Source: Nocardia salmonicida NBRC 13393 (GTDB lineage: Bacteria > Actinomycetota > Actinomycetes > Mycobacteriales > Mycobacteriaceae). From it: DNA of 64,000 nt. The first letter of the stretch is position 1, and the number at the start of each line of letters is the position of its first letter. Shown here one piece after another: positions 17,425-25,755 of this stretch. The notes beneath the pieces were generated by a model, which saw nothing but the letters and a program-made list of their open reading frames with translations, searched no databases and was not told the DNA's origin. The translations under genes were made by a program, and so were the position numbers. The DNA is taken from contig NZ_BDBR01000015.1 in assembly GCF_001613085.1 (NCBI RefSeq), positions 104,057 through 168,056 of the forward strand, given 5' to 3'.

Positions 17425-17826
17425 CTAGGCCCATGTGGGCCGCTGGGACAGCAGCGTCGGGAATTCGGTGGGCAGCACGCAAAATTCGTTGCGCCAGGGG
17501 TCTTGGAGGACCCAGAATTCGAATCCGCGCTCGCGCTGGTGGTCGTAGCGAACGGCTCCGAGTGCTTCGAGTCTGCGGACTTCGGCGTCGAGGTCGTCGG
17601 TTTCGATATCGAGGTGCATGCGGGATTTGGCCGATTTGCAGTCCGTGGTCGCCTGCAGCAGCAGCCGGACCTCGGTGTCGGGCAGCCGTAGTCGACGGTA
17701 GATACGTTGGCTGTTGTCGCTGATCGTCTCCTCGGTGGCGGCGAGGGCTTGGCACCAGAACGTGGTGGCGCGGTCGAGGTCGTCGACGTCGATCACGATG
17801 TGGCACAGGCGGCTGCGGTGGGTCAC
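17425..17826 (-). CDS. VOC (glyoxalase fold) protein
   Basis: 133 residues from GTG 17826, which shares GTGA with the stop of the upstream gene. SRLCHIVIDVDDLDRATTFWCQAL is the first beta-alpha motif, KSAKSRMHLDIETDDLDAEV the start of the second repeat and FWVLQDPWRNEFCVLP the final metal-ligand Glu region. Ligand unknown. Probably co-expressed with the zinc-ribbon protein before it. Confidence 0.9.
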   Translation of the reverse strand: MTHRSRLCHIVIDVDDLDRATTFWCQALAATEETISDNSQRIYRRLRLPDTEVRLLLQATTDCKSAKSRMHLDIETDDLDAEVRRLEALGAVRYDHQRERGFEFWVLQDPWRNEFCVLPTEFPTLLSQRPTWA

Positions 17827-18350
17827 GGCATCCAACGTATGCGGCGGCCAGGGCGGTCGCCGAGGTTGATCAGTTGGTAGGCAGTCTGGGGGGTGGTCAC
17901 GGCACCCGTTGACGTGCGGATGTTGTAGACCCACAGGTCGGCGAGGTCATCATCTTTGCCCCACCACCGTCGAGCCGATTCCACGGTAGCGGGTTCGGGG
18001 GCGAGGTCGGCGCCGCCTGTCCAGGTGGGCATGCGGGGGTCGTTGCGGCCGGCCGGGATCACGCGCTGGCCCTCGCTGAACAGTGGTTGTTCGCCTCGGT
18101 CGTCGGGGAACTCGGGCAGCGGCGGTAGTGGGGTGACCAGGGTGGGATCGACGGTGAGGGGCTGATTAGCCACGATCAGTCGCAGCGCTCGCCACAGGCC
18201 GGTGGTACAGGATTCGCACAGCCACGCTTTCGCACTCGAGAACTTCCCGCCCGATGCCCGGAACATCCGTACGTCGTCGAGACTTCCACACCGCTCGCAC
18301 CACTTGCGCCGGTCTTGCGGTGCCGGAACTGCTGCCGGGCTGTCGTCCAT
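17823..18350 (-). CDS. 175-residue protein with N-terminal zinc ribbon
   Basis: WCERCGSLDDVRMF near residue 17 and WLCESCTTGLWRAL near residue 43 give two CxxC pairs 27 residues apart, a probable zinc ribbon. The remainder is Pro-rich (TPLPPLPEFPDD) then basic-acidic mixed, ending RPGRRIRWMP. Family unknown. The stop overlaps the start of the downstream VOC gene by GTGA. Confidence 0.75.
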   Translation of the reverse strand: MDDSPAAVPAPQDRRKWCERCGSLDDVRMFRASGGKFSSAKAWLCESCTTGLWRALRLIVANQPLTVDPTLVTPLPPLPEFPDDRGEQPLFSEGQRVIPAGRNDPRMPTWTGGADLAPEPATVESARRWWGKDDDLADLWVYNIRTSTGAVTTPQTAYQLINLGDRPGRRIRWMP

Positions 18351-18606
18351 ATCGACTGTGCTCCAGGTTGTTTCGGCCGTGGTCTTGATTTGGCTACCTG
18401 ATCACCGTAATCGACACCGTCGCCCACCTCATCGAGTGCAACGGCTCGTGATGACTGCGAGCAACTCGATATCGAGCTCACGCTGCTGCATCTGCTCGGT
18501 CCCCGCCGCCTTGTGCGGCAAGGGAATTGCCACTATTCGCTGCAAACCTCCCACCAGAATTCCCATCCGCCCATGAAGGTCATACCCTGCCTGCATGGCA
18601 GCAGGC

Positions 18607-18891
18607 ATGACCATCATCGGCTACGCGATTCTCAACGGGCGCCTGATCGAGGCGGAGGTCCTCGACGAGCTGCGACAGCTAGGCGATTCAGCAGACGGGT
18701 TGTACGGCGCGCTCTTTGTCTACGAGCACGACGACAACGGCACGACGAAGAAGTTCACGTTCTTCACCGCGGACGCAGCATATGCTGAGATGCTGACCAA
18801 GGAGGCCGGACGCGTGGAGCTGGATCCGGAGATGCTGCGTACTAAATTCCCTGCGTACCAGCCTGATTGGGTCATCACCACCGGCAGTTGA
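18607..18891 (+). CDS. 94-residue unknown protein
   Basis: ATG 18607 has AGCAGG upstream; another ATG at 18595 lacks one. MTIIGYAILNGRLIEAEVLDELRQLG is followed by LYGALFVYEHDDNGTTKKFTFFTADAAYAEML, an alternating beta pattern with a polar loop. No Cys. Ends 2 bp from the convergent stop of the next gene. Not recognised. Confidence 0.7.
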   Translation: MTIIGYAILNGRLIEAEVLDELRQLGDSADGLYGALFVYEHDDNGTTKKFTFFTADAAYAEMLTKEAGRVELDPEMLRTKFPAYQPDWVITTGS

Positions 18892-18892
18892 G

Positions 18893-19912
18893 TCACAGTC
18901 CCAGCTCGCGGGCATGAACCACTCGCGCCGTTGATCGGTGTCCGAGCGCGGCTTTCAGCAACACTGCGAAACCGAAGAACAGATGGCTTAGCCCTGCGAT
19001 CGACACCATGCAGGCGTAGGTGTGGTACGCCTTGTCGCCAGGGTCCTTGGTCAGATCCACGAGCGCGTCTCGACGAGTTCCGAAATGGATTGTCCCGCCA
19101 TAGTTGTAGGTCAGGATCAACTCCTCGGGACGGATTCCTCGAAAGCTCACCGGGTCGTTCTCGGTCGCGTTCGTCACTTTGCGGCACACCAGCGTATTCA
19201 GGGTGTGGTTCATCAAATCAGCACGGGCTTGCGACCACTGTGTGAGAACCACGCGCACATTCTCTTGCTGATCGGAGGGCAGCTTCGCGAGCGATTGGAA
19301 CAGTCGCCCTTTGATCTTGTCGAACGATGCCTCTTCCTGGCCCGATTGCAGCTGACGAAACGACACTGAGGCGGCCACGAACGCCTCCTTGTTCGGCAAG
19401 TTCGCCTCGACGGTCCAATCTTGACCGTCTCGCATCCGCACGATCAGCTGGTCGTCGTGGGCAATCGCGGAAAACCCTGCCAACTCCTCACACGTCTGGA
19501 TGAAGTGCTCCATCAGCCGCCGGTCATCCGCTGAAATCGTCATGGCCGGAAACGCGGCGGGATCTGGCAACTCGAACAGGTAGGTCAGCTTCTCCCAATG
19601 GTGAGTAATCGCCTTACCGCTATCAGTCGAGTGCTCCACCAACGGTGCAGGAAACCGAAGTGGCACAGGATGCACCGTCGACTCGAGGGGTACAAAGTCG
19701 AATAGCGCCGTTCCCCGCAACCAATCTTGCCGAATTCCAGTGCACTTCACCGCCAGTGTGATCGGCCCCGATTCGAACGTCATGATGTTGCCTACCTCGG
19801 GGACAACACCTTCGTCATCTACCGCTGGCCGTGTGACGGTCGTCGTCGATCGAGCGTTCTTGCGCGCCGCCGCGGCCATCGACCGCCGCTGCTTGCGATT
19901 CGGGGTGCTCAT
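18893..19912 (-). CDS. 339-residue unknown protein
   Basis: The first 25 residues (NRKQRRSMAAAARKNAR) are strongly basic, as in some DNA-binding phage proteins. The middle is a regular mixed alpha/beta sequence (FDFVPLESTVHPVPLRFPAPL, MEHFIQTCEELAGFSAI). A hydrophobic segment near the C-terminus (MVSIAGLSHLFFGFAVLL) might be a membrane segment or buried helix. No motif identifies an activity. Stands alone on the minus strand. Confidence 0.75.
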   Translation of the reverse strand: MSTPNRKQRRSMAAAARKNARSTTTVTRPAVDDEGVVPEVGNIMTFESGPITLAVKCTGIRQDWLRGTALFDFVPLESTVHPVPLRFPAPLVEHSTDSGKAITHHWEKLTYLFELPDPAAFPAMTISADDRRLMEHFIQTCEELAGFSAIAHDDQLIVRMRDGQDWTVEANLPNKEAFVAASVSFRQLQSGQEEASFDKIKGRLFQSLAKLPSDQQENVRVVLTQWSQARADLMNHTLNTLVCRKVTNATENDPVSFRGIRPEELILTYNYGGTIHFGTRRDALVDLTKDPGDKAYHTYACMVSIAGLSHLFFGFAVLLKAALGHRSTARVVHARELGL

Positions 19913-20035
19913 CGGTCTCCCTCGTTGCCCGGCTGTCTTTCGTGCCGACTATTCACCGCGAACAGCGGTTACGAACATTCTGTCGCCGGGAACGCCGATC
20001 GACCCGAATGTGGTTGTCGCGCCGGATCGCTGTGC

Positions 20036-20401
20036 TCAGGGGGTTGGTTGCCAGTGGAGTTCGAGGTGTTTGTGTCCACGCAGGCGTTCGAGCCAGGTGG
20101 GCTTGACGATGATGTGGATGTCGGAAGTGAGGACGGCGTCGCGATGCGTGCGCAGAGCTTGGTCGATCGCGCCTTTGGTGGCCTCGTCGCCGTCCATGTC
20201 GCTGTGGGCGACTGTTCTACCGGTGTCGCGCAGATGCGAGCCTTCGGCGTCGACCTGGGCGAGCCCGAGGGCCACTTCGGCTGCCTGCTGGTGCGACAGG
20301 TTGTCAGGATGCAGGAGGGGCTGCCCGAAGGTGTTCAGGGCGAATTGATTCCCCACCTGATAGGCGCGGTGGGTGAGGACGAGAGTGAAGACGTTGCTCA
20401 T
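20036..20401 (-). CDS. 121-residue unknown protein
   Basis: ATG 20401 follows a weak GGAA site. MSNVFTLVLTHRAYQVGNQFALNTFG leads to HLSHQQAAEVAL-like helices and ends HIIVKPTWLERLRGHKHLELHWQP. The sequence is well formed but not recognised. It lies 75 bp downstream of the HTH gene at 20476-21015 and is probably in its operon. Confidence 0.7.
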   Translation of the reverse strand: MSNVFTLVLTHRAYQVGNQFALNTFGQPLLHPDNLSHQQAAEVALGLAQVDAEGSHLRDTGRTVAHSDMDGDEATKGAIDQALRTHRDAVLTSDIHIIVKPTWLERLRGHKHLELHWQPTP

Positions 20402-20475
20402 GGCTGTTGATTCCGTTCGCCGGTGTTGGGTCGGGTGGGTGCGCGGGATCGGTGTTGCGACTGGGCACGACTGGG

Positions 20476-21015
20476 CTACTGCTCCCCGAAGGGGCTGTCG
20501 AGCAGTAACTGCCAGCCGTCGGTGTCGGGTTCGGGTCGCCCGGCTGCGGCCCACTGGGCGTGTTGTTCGCCCCATTTCCACGGCTTGTCGAAGTAGTCGA
20601 TGACGTCGGTGGTGGTGGTGAGCCAGTCGGCGGCGGTGAGGATGTGGGCGAAGCCGACGAGGGTGCTGTGGTCGGCGTACCAGGTGGTGGGGGCTTCTAG
20701 TACTGCGGTCAGGGGGATCTCCAAGGTGTGGTTGGGGTTCTTCGTGCGCCCGCGGCGAAGCGGGCTGAGCTGTCCACCCCAGACGAGGTCGGCGGGGTAG
20801 AGGCTCTCGCCGGTGCGGCCAGAGCCGCGGCCGACGGATTCGATGCCCCAGCGGTTGAGGGTGTCGCGGGCGGTGCGGGCGTTCTTCACGCCGAGGACGA
20901 TGGCCGCTTCGGTGGCAGTGAGCAGCGACTTGGCGAGGAAGTGGTCGCAGTCGGTGATGCCGCGCTCGCGCAAAGTGTTTCGGGCTTCGGTGTGGTCGAA
21001 GTGTGCGGCGCTCAT
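20476..21015 (-). CDS. HTH protein, probable autoregulator
   Basis: 179 residues from ATG 21015. LTATEAAIVLGVKNARTARDTLNRWGIESVGRG(S), followed by YPADLV, is the alpha1-turn-recognition-wing of MerR/excisionase-type small winged helices. The C-terminal half is helical with several Trp. Nine bases upstream of its start are two overlapping palindromes (21024-21044 and 21041-21057), strongly suggesting self-regulation. Gene order suggests a link with the HerA-like ATPase gene just upstream. Confidence 0.8.
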   Translation of the reverse strand: MSAAHFDHTEARNTLRERGITDCDHFLAKSLLTATEAAIVLGVKNARTARDTLNRWGIESVGRGSGRTGESLYPADLVWGGQLSPLRRGRTKNPNHTLEIPLTAVLEAPTTWYADHSTLVGFAHILTAADWLTTTTDVIDYFDKPWKWGEQHAQWAAAGRPEPDTDGWQLLLDSPFGEQ

Positions 21016-21023
21016 GTAGCAAC

Positions 21024-21057
21024 AGTACTGCATTATGCAGTACTGCACAATGCAGTA
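21024..21057. promoter_or_regulatory. two overlapping palindromes, likely operator
   Basis: AGTACTGCA-TTA-TGCAGTACT (21024-21044) overlaps TACTGCA-CAA-TGCAGTA (21041-21057); both share TACTGCA-N3-TGCAGTA. Located 9 bp before the ATG of the HTH gene at 21015, in AT-rich DNA, and within 41 bp of the stop of the ATPase gene. Confidence 0.8.
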
Positions 21058-21097
21058 TTTGTGGATGGTCGGCGGTGGGTGCGATGACGCGCCGTAG

Positions 21098-22912
21098 TCA
21101 GCGGGTCGGGGGCGCCGCCGTGGAGTGGTCGAGGAAGAAGACCTGGTTGGCGCGAATGGTGTCGCCGTCGACGTCGATGAGTCCGTTGGTGCGTAGCTTG
21201 GACAGGTAGGTGCCGAACGTTCCGCCGGTGGGTTCGAGTTCGGCGTGGGCGGCCAGTTCGGCGCGGGTGATGGTTTCGGGCCAGCGGTCGATAACGACGT
21301 TGAGCATGGTGCGTGCACCGGCACGCAGGACCGATTCCCATTGTGTGCGGATCTCGGCGCTGGTCATGGGGGTGCTGGTGGCGGCTTTCCCGACGTGGGC
21401 GAGGCCGCGGTCGTTGAGGCACACCAGTTTTCCGTAGAGATCGATGAGCCCAGCTCGGCGCAAGGTGGAGAAGTAGGTGTTGAAAGTGCCGCCGCTGGCC
21501 TTGAGCCCTGCCAAGCTCGCCAGCTGGGCGCGGGTGATCTGGAGCGGGTACTGGCGGGCCAGCACGTCGAGCATCTTGCGCGCGCCGGCCTTCAACGCAC
21601 CGGTCTCGGTCCGATCCTCGACCACGATGGCCGCGGGCTGGTGACCGTTGCCGACTGCGTCCGGTGCGGGAGTGGGCGCAACGGGTGAGGTGATGGGCGA
21701 TGCGGTGGGCAGTGTCTGGGGTGTGACCGAGGTCAGGGTGCTGCGGATCATCGTGGTGAGGGCTTCGAGCTGGTCGGCGGTCTCGGCCAGCAGTGCGCGG
21801 TCGGCGTCGCCGAGGACGGGGACCTCGATGCGCTCGACGCGGGGTGGGCGCGCCCGTAGGTCGTCGAGTTTGTTCTGCAGGTGCCGGATTCGCTGCTGCA
21901 ACTGTGGGCTGGCGGCGGTGTCGGGTGCGGTGGGGGCGCCCAGATGGTCGCGTACTCGGTCGAGATCGGCGGCGTCGACAGGGGCGAATGAGGTGGGCTG
22001 GATCTGGACTCGACCTTGCTTCGGTGTCGCCGAGGAGTCGAAGGTGTGGCGGCGCCGGACTTGGATGTTGGTCAGGATGTCGAGCCAGCCTGGTGACCAC
22101 ACCCAGGCGGTGCCGACGGGCAGGGAGGGCAGGCTGGCTTTTACCTGGTTCGCTTGCTCGGGCTCGGCGTGCACGCGCACCCATTCGTCGATCGCGCCGA
22201 TGTCGTGGGTGCCGGTCATACGTAACGCGATCAGCATTTCGGCCTGGGACAAAATGTCCTTGTGCAGCGTGGCGGCGCGCTGGGTGATGCTGGTTGTGCC
22301 GATCCCTTTGGCGCGGCCGCGGCGCTGGATGTCGTCGTAGGCGCCGAGCAGCCGGGCTTGGCCGGCGGTCGCACGTTGTGGGGCGAACAGGTCGGCTTCG
22401 TCGATGATGATGTGCAGCGGTTCGCGATTGCGACGAAACAGGTGTTCGAAATATTCGGTCACCCAGTGCCGCTGCTGGGTTTTCGAGAACCGCGACAGGT
22501 CCACAACGAGTGGAAGAGGTTTCTCGACGATCAGGTCAGCGACAGCGATACCGGAATCGGGCGGCAGGTCGAGGTCTGCGTGGTCACCGCCGAGGATGGT
22601 GACCGGCAACCCGGGTCCGTCGCCGTCGGCGGCTGATCGCAGTCCCCACCACACCCCGAGGGGGTCGATCACGCATACCGGCAAGCCAGCACCGATCATC
22701 TCCTCGGCCAGCACCGACGCGGCGTAGGTTTTCCCCGCACCGCGTTTGGCCAGCACGACCAGCGTTTCGGTCACCATTTCCGGTGGCAAGGAGAAGTTCT
22801 CCGCGATCTGCAAAGCCACGTTCCGCACCTCCTCAACCGGCCCGACGTGTTGGGGATCAACGCAGCCCAGCTCGACGCGATCTCCCGCACATACCCGTCC
22901 ATTGTCGCACAA
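21098..22912 (-). CDS. HerA/FtsK-like (DUF87) ATPase with duplicated winged helices
   Basis: 604 residues. Walker A AKRGAGKTY near residues 55-63, preceded by the FSLPPEMVTETLVVL strand, and Walker B LHIIIDEADLF near 166-176; the QRGRAKGIGTTSITQRAATL segment matches the sensor/arginine region of HerA/VirB4-type DNA pumps. Residues around 460-515 and 540-595 are two copies of a winged-helix unit (GARKMLDVLARQYPLQITR... and GARTMLNVVIDRWPETITR..., each ending GGTFxTYxSxLRxxGLID). It probably acts on double-stranded DNA in element transfer, maintenance or defence. No nuclease partner (NurA-like) is adjacent. Confidence 0.9.
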   Translation of the reverse strand: MCDNGRVCAGDRVELGCVDPQHVGPVEEVRNVALQIAENFSLPPEMVTETLVVLAKRGAGKTYAASVLAEEMIGAGLPVCVIDPLGVWWGLRSAADGDGPGLPVTILGGDHADLDLPPDSGIAVADLIVEKPLPLVVDLSRFSKTQQRHWVTEYFEHLFRRNREPLHIIIDEADLFAPQRATAGQARLLGAYDDIQRRGRAKGIGTTSITQRAATLHKDILSQAEMLIALRMTGTHDIGAIDEWVRVHAEPEQANQVKASLPSLPVGTAWVWSPGWLDILTNIQVRRRHTFDSSATPKQGRVQIQPTSFAPVDAADLDRVRDHLGAPTAPDTAASPQLQQRIRHLQNKLDDLRARPPRVERIEVPVLGDADRALLAETADQLEALTTMIRSTLTSVTPQTLPTASPITSPVAPTPAPDAVGNGHQPAAIVVEDRTETGALKAGARKMLDVLARQYPLQITRAQLASLAGLKASGGTFNTYFSTLRRAGLIDLYGKLVCLNDRGLAHVGKAATSTPMTSAEIRTQWESVLRAGARTMLNVVIDRWPETITRAELAAHAELEPTGGTFGTYLSKLRTNGLIDVDGDTIRANQVFFLDHSTAAPPTR

Positions 22913-23296
22913 ATACGCAGGTAGAACGCTATTTATTTCAGCAACCCACAGCCTGTGTGCCTAGCGCGCGGCTTGCCGCGTCCAATGCCGTCCCGCAATT
23001 TTCATGTCTCCAGCCTGACTGGTGTAGCAGGCGCAGCAGCAGGCGTCAGCGGTCACGGCGCAGGCGCGCGACACCGATGACGACTGTTGAAGTAGGCGCA
23101 GAGCTGTCTGGCCGGCGTCCGCGGAAATCGTTCGCAGTCGGTGTTCGGCACCGAGCCCGCGCGTCCCCGGCTATCGACTTCCGCGCCAAGTCCAGTCGTC
23201 GTGCTGCAGGGTTCGGACGGAACGGGGTTGGTGTCGGACCTGCCCCGTAGTCTCTGGCTGCTGTGTTGACCACGAGGTTGAAAGAGGGCGCGCGCT
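22913..23296. other. 384-bp gap
   Basis: Between divergently transcribed genes. Short open frames on both strands lack ribosome binding sites and look like noise. The region must hold promoters for both neighbours, but I see no clear -35/-10 pair or repeat. Confidence 0.4.
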
Positions 23297-23896
23297 GTGA
23301 CGGATTACCTGGAGTTTGACACGGCTGTCGATTGGCCCGCTCGCATAGATGGCGACGGGGTCCTTGCCGAGGCAGTCGTTGCGGCGTATGGGAAGCAGCA
23401 GGATTTCAGTGGTTGTAGCTGGATCGGCGGTCGGAACCCGGTCGACGTTCGCTGGTCCGACATCACTGTCGATTGCAAACGAGCCTTTCTGAAAGAGACA
23501 TGGGGGCCGACCGGGATTAAGGTGCCGAGTCTCGGGTTCATGGGCGCGGGTCGTGATGTGGAGGCACGCGTTGAGTATGTGACGCATTACGCGCTGGTGT
23601 ACTTCCATGGGTATTCCCGATTTGACATCGCCGCGGACGGTGTCGTGACGGCCACGACGCAAAAGCCCACGATCTATTTGGTCCCGGCCGATGGCATCAA
23701 CGCACACTTTCGTCCGGAGTTTCTGAAGGACGGTTCGCGAGAGGGCAAGGGCAAGAACCTATTCGTGTCGCTCGACCATGTCGACAGGTGGCGAGTGTTC
23801 GGGCCTGTAGTCGGCTCTGTGCGTATCGCAGGCGGATCGGATCAAGTGCAGGCGGATACATCTAGCCGATTGGACGACGAGACCATTTCGAGCTGA
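23297..23896 (+). CDS. 199-residue unknown protein
   Basis: Starts GTG 23297. The sequence is rich in aromatic and beta-type segments: GCSWIGGRNPVDVRWSDITVDCKRAFLKET resembles the D-x-K arrangement of a metal-dependent site, and YVTHYALVYFHGYSRFDIAADG and KPTIYLVPADGINAHFRP follow. A PD-(D/E)xK nuclease is one guess but the ExK is not clear. No partner gene. Base composition is slightly lower in GC than its neighbours. Confidence 0.7.
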   Translation: MTDYLEFDTAVDWPARIDGDGVLAEAVVAAYGKQQDFSGCSWIGGRNPVDVRWSDITVDCKRAFLKETWGPTGIKVPSLGFMGAGRDVEARVEYVTHYALVYFHGYSRFDIAADGVVTATTQKPTIYLVPADGINAHFRPEFLKDGSREGKGKNLFVSLDHVDRWRVFGPVVGSVRIAGGSDQVQADTSSRLDDETISS

Positions 23897-23959
23897 TGTA
23901 GCGCGTCAGCGACGCGGTCGCGGGCTTGTTCTCTTAGCTCGCCCGCCGCGAGTGATTCG

Positions 23960-24217
23960 TCAGGTCGGCTGTTCGCCGCTGAACAATTTACGCGCTTGTG
24001 AGTCGATGTCGGCGTCGCGTTCTTCGTTCTGTTCGGTCATTCGAACCAGAATGTTGTTTTCCGGGCCGTTACGGTCGTACAGCAGCGACTCTACAAGCGC
24101 GAGCTTGACCCGCTCACGTGCTTCGAATCGATCGAATTCGCCGACGGTTTCCCGATGCTTCTCACACCACGCGTCGAGGTCCTCCATAATGCGGTGGTCA
24201 TCCCAATGTGGTAGCAA
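23960..24217 (-). CDS. 85-residue charged helical protein
   Basis: TTG 24217 with AAGGAG 7 nt upstream. MLPHWDDHRIMEDLDAWCEKHRETVGEFDRFEARERVKLALVESLL is almost entirely helical and acidic, typical of a small plasmid-type regulatory or packaging protein. No motif recognised. Confidence 0.75.
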   Translation of the reverse strand: MLPHWDDHRIMEDLDAWCEKHRETVGEFDRFEARERVKLALVESLLYDRNGPENNILVRMTEQNEERDADIDSQARKLFSGEQPT

Positions 24218-24401
24218 CGACGAACTCCTTCTGGTGCGGGCCGCATCAACCCTACCGTTAGGTCTTTAGTGGTTTGCGACACGCCTTTGCAGCGATGCCC
24301 GGCGACGAACTTCTCATTGGTGGACTTCCAATGTGGACCGGGTGCAGCAACGTGGTGGCCGAGGATTCGGTCTGGGCAATTGGCAGGTGGCTCTGGACGT
24401 T

Positions 24402-24899
24402 TCAGCGCTCAGCTACTACTTCTTGAAGTGCAGTCGATATGGCTGCCCGCAGCGGGTCGTGCCTGGATCCGAGTCGGTGTTCGGGTGCCTCGCGGTCAAG
24501 TCCGTAGAGCGCGACCGGGCCTATTCGTAGGTGGTCGGGTTCCCACTGGTAGCGGGCGTGGATGTGGCCGTGTAGGTGTTGCCACTGGTTGCCTTGGACT
24601 TCGTAGTTGATGCGGAGAAAGTCTGGGTCTGTGGCTCGGCATGCGCGCTCGACTGCTTCGCCGAGGAGCACCAGGTCTTGTATGAAGGTGAGGCGGTCGG
24701 CCCGCGGTAGTTCGGTGAGCTGGTCAGCGTTTCCGTCGTGCATGAGTATGCAGTACCCGGGCAGGTGCTGGGTGCTGCCCATGACTGCCCAGCCGCTGCG
24801 CATCCGGCCGATCACGGTTGGGTTGGTGCCCCGCCGCGCGGCGCCGATCGGATCCTCGAGGTAGTCGATCGACTCGCTGTTTGACTCGATTTCTGGCAT
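24402..24899 (-). CDS. HIT-family hydrolase
   Basis: 165 residues from ATG 24899 (GGGGAAG upstream; a longer start at 24977 is possible). The HIT signature HLHGHIHARY lies near residues 108-117, with CILMHDGNADQLTELP upstream, the strand pair typical of diadenosine-polyphosphate hydrolases and nucleotide phosphoramidases. It probably cleaves a nucleotidyl phosphoanhydride or ester. It is downstream of pyrF, separated by a long hairpin, so it may be transcribed separately. Confidence 0.9.
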   Translation of the reverse strand: MPEIESNSESIDYLEDPIGAARRGTNPTVIGRMRSGWAVMGSTQHLPGYCILMHDGNADQLTELPRADRLTFIQDLVLLGEAVERACRATDPDFLRINYEVQGNQWQHLHGHIHARYQWEPDHLRIGPVALYGLDREAPEHRLGSRHDPLRAAISTALQEVVAER

Positions 24900-24971
24900 A
24901 CCGGCTTCCCCGTTCCTGGTGTCGCGCGAGCCCAACGCCGTGCCGTGGCTTGAACTTTGGCAGAATTTCGA

Positions 24972-25011
24972 AGCCATGCTGATCGTCGAGCGCTCGACGA
25001 TCAGCATGGCT
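24972..25011 (-). terminator. 40-bp perfect palindrome after pyrF
   Basis: Two 20-bp arms abut with no loop: 24972-24991 (AGCCATGCTGATCGTCGAGC) and its exact complement at 24992-25011. It lies 30 bp after the pyrF stop and 72 bp before the HIT start. Read as RNA it would form a very stable hairpin; as DNA it could form a cruciform. A terminator between pyrF and the HIT gene is the simplest role. Confidence 0.75.
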
Positions 25012-25047
25012 CGATCAGCTCGATCAGCTCGATCAGCTCGATCAGCT
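25012..25047. repeat. four tandem 9-bp repeats overlapping the pyrF stop
   Basis: CGATCAGCT occurs four times in tandem without change, immediately next to the 40-bp palindrome, which also contains the same core. On the minus strand the unit reads AGC-TGA-TCG, so the pyrF stop codon itself is one unit of the array. Confidence 0.85.
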
Positions 25048-25743
25048 CGCCTGTGCGACTTCTGAGGCGATGGTCTTCGCTGCTTCGGCGGGGTCATCTG
25101 CGCCGGTGATTGCCCGGCCAAGGACGAGAATGCTTGCGCCACTGCGAATCGCTTCGGTCGGTGTTGCGACGCGCTGTTGGTCGTGGACTGCGCCACCGGC
25201 CGGGCGGATTCCGGGAACGACGGTCAGGATCTCGGGTGCCGTGGCGCGGATGACGGACAGGTCGCTGGCCGCGCAGACGACGCCACCGCAGTTTGCTGCG
25301 ACAGCGGCGGCCAGTCGCTCGTTGAGCAGTTCCGGTGATGCGTCGGGCGCGCTGGTCAGCACGGTGACCGCGAGCACGGTCGGCGCTGCAAACCCGGCGT
25401 TGCTCGCGCCTTCGCTCAGTCCCTTCACTGCAGCTTCGAGCATGGCAGTTCCGCCGCCTGCGTGCACGGTCAGGAATTGGACGCCGAGGGCCCCGAGAAC
25501 GGTGCTGGCTCCGTAGACGGTGTTGGGGATGTCGTGCAGTTTGACGTCGAGGAAGACGTCCATGCCGATGTCCTGGATGGCGCGCACGGCGTCGCGTCCG
25601 GCCGCGCTGAATAGTTGGAGTCCGACTTTGGCGACGCCGATGTCGGGTTGCACAGCTTTGGCGATGGACACCGCGGTGTCCAGATCGCTGGTGTCCAGGG
25701 CGATAGCCAGCCGGTTTCTGACCGCGGTGGTGGAGGTGGACAT
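25042..25743 (-). CDS. pyrF: orotidine 5'-phosphate decarboxylase, type 1
   Basis: 233 residues, the usual length of the short (type 1) class. RLAIALDTSDLDTA contains the first catalytic-site Asp, KVGLQLF the phosphate-side Lys, FLDVKLHDIPNTV (near residues 64-76) the D-x-K-x-x-D catalytic array, and VPGIRPAGG the phosphate-binding loop. It decarboxylates OMP to UMP. Mycolata normally have a longer type 2 PyrF for pyrimidine synthesis (established knowledge), so this short form in an accessory context may be a second enzyme. It follows the GntR gene with a 12-bp gap and is surely in its operon. Confidence 0.95.
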   Translation of the reverse strand: MSTSTTAVRNRLAIALDTSDLDTAVSIAKAVQPDIGVAKVGLQLFSAAGRDAVRAIQDIGMDVFLDVKLHDIPNTVYGASTVLGALGVQFLTVHAGGGTAMLEAAVKGLSEGASNAGFAAPTVLAVTVLTSAPDASPELLNERLAAAVAANCGGVVCAASDLSVIRATAPEILTVVPGIRPAGGAVHDQQRVATPTEAIRSGASILVLGRAITGADDPAEAAKTIASEVAQAS

Positions 25744-25755
25744 CGGGGTCTCCTT

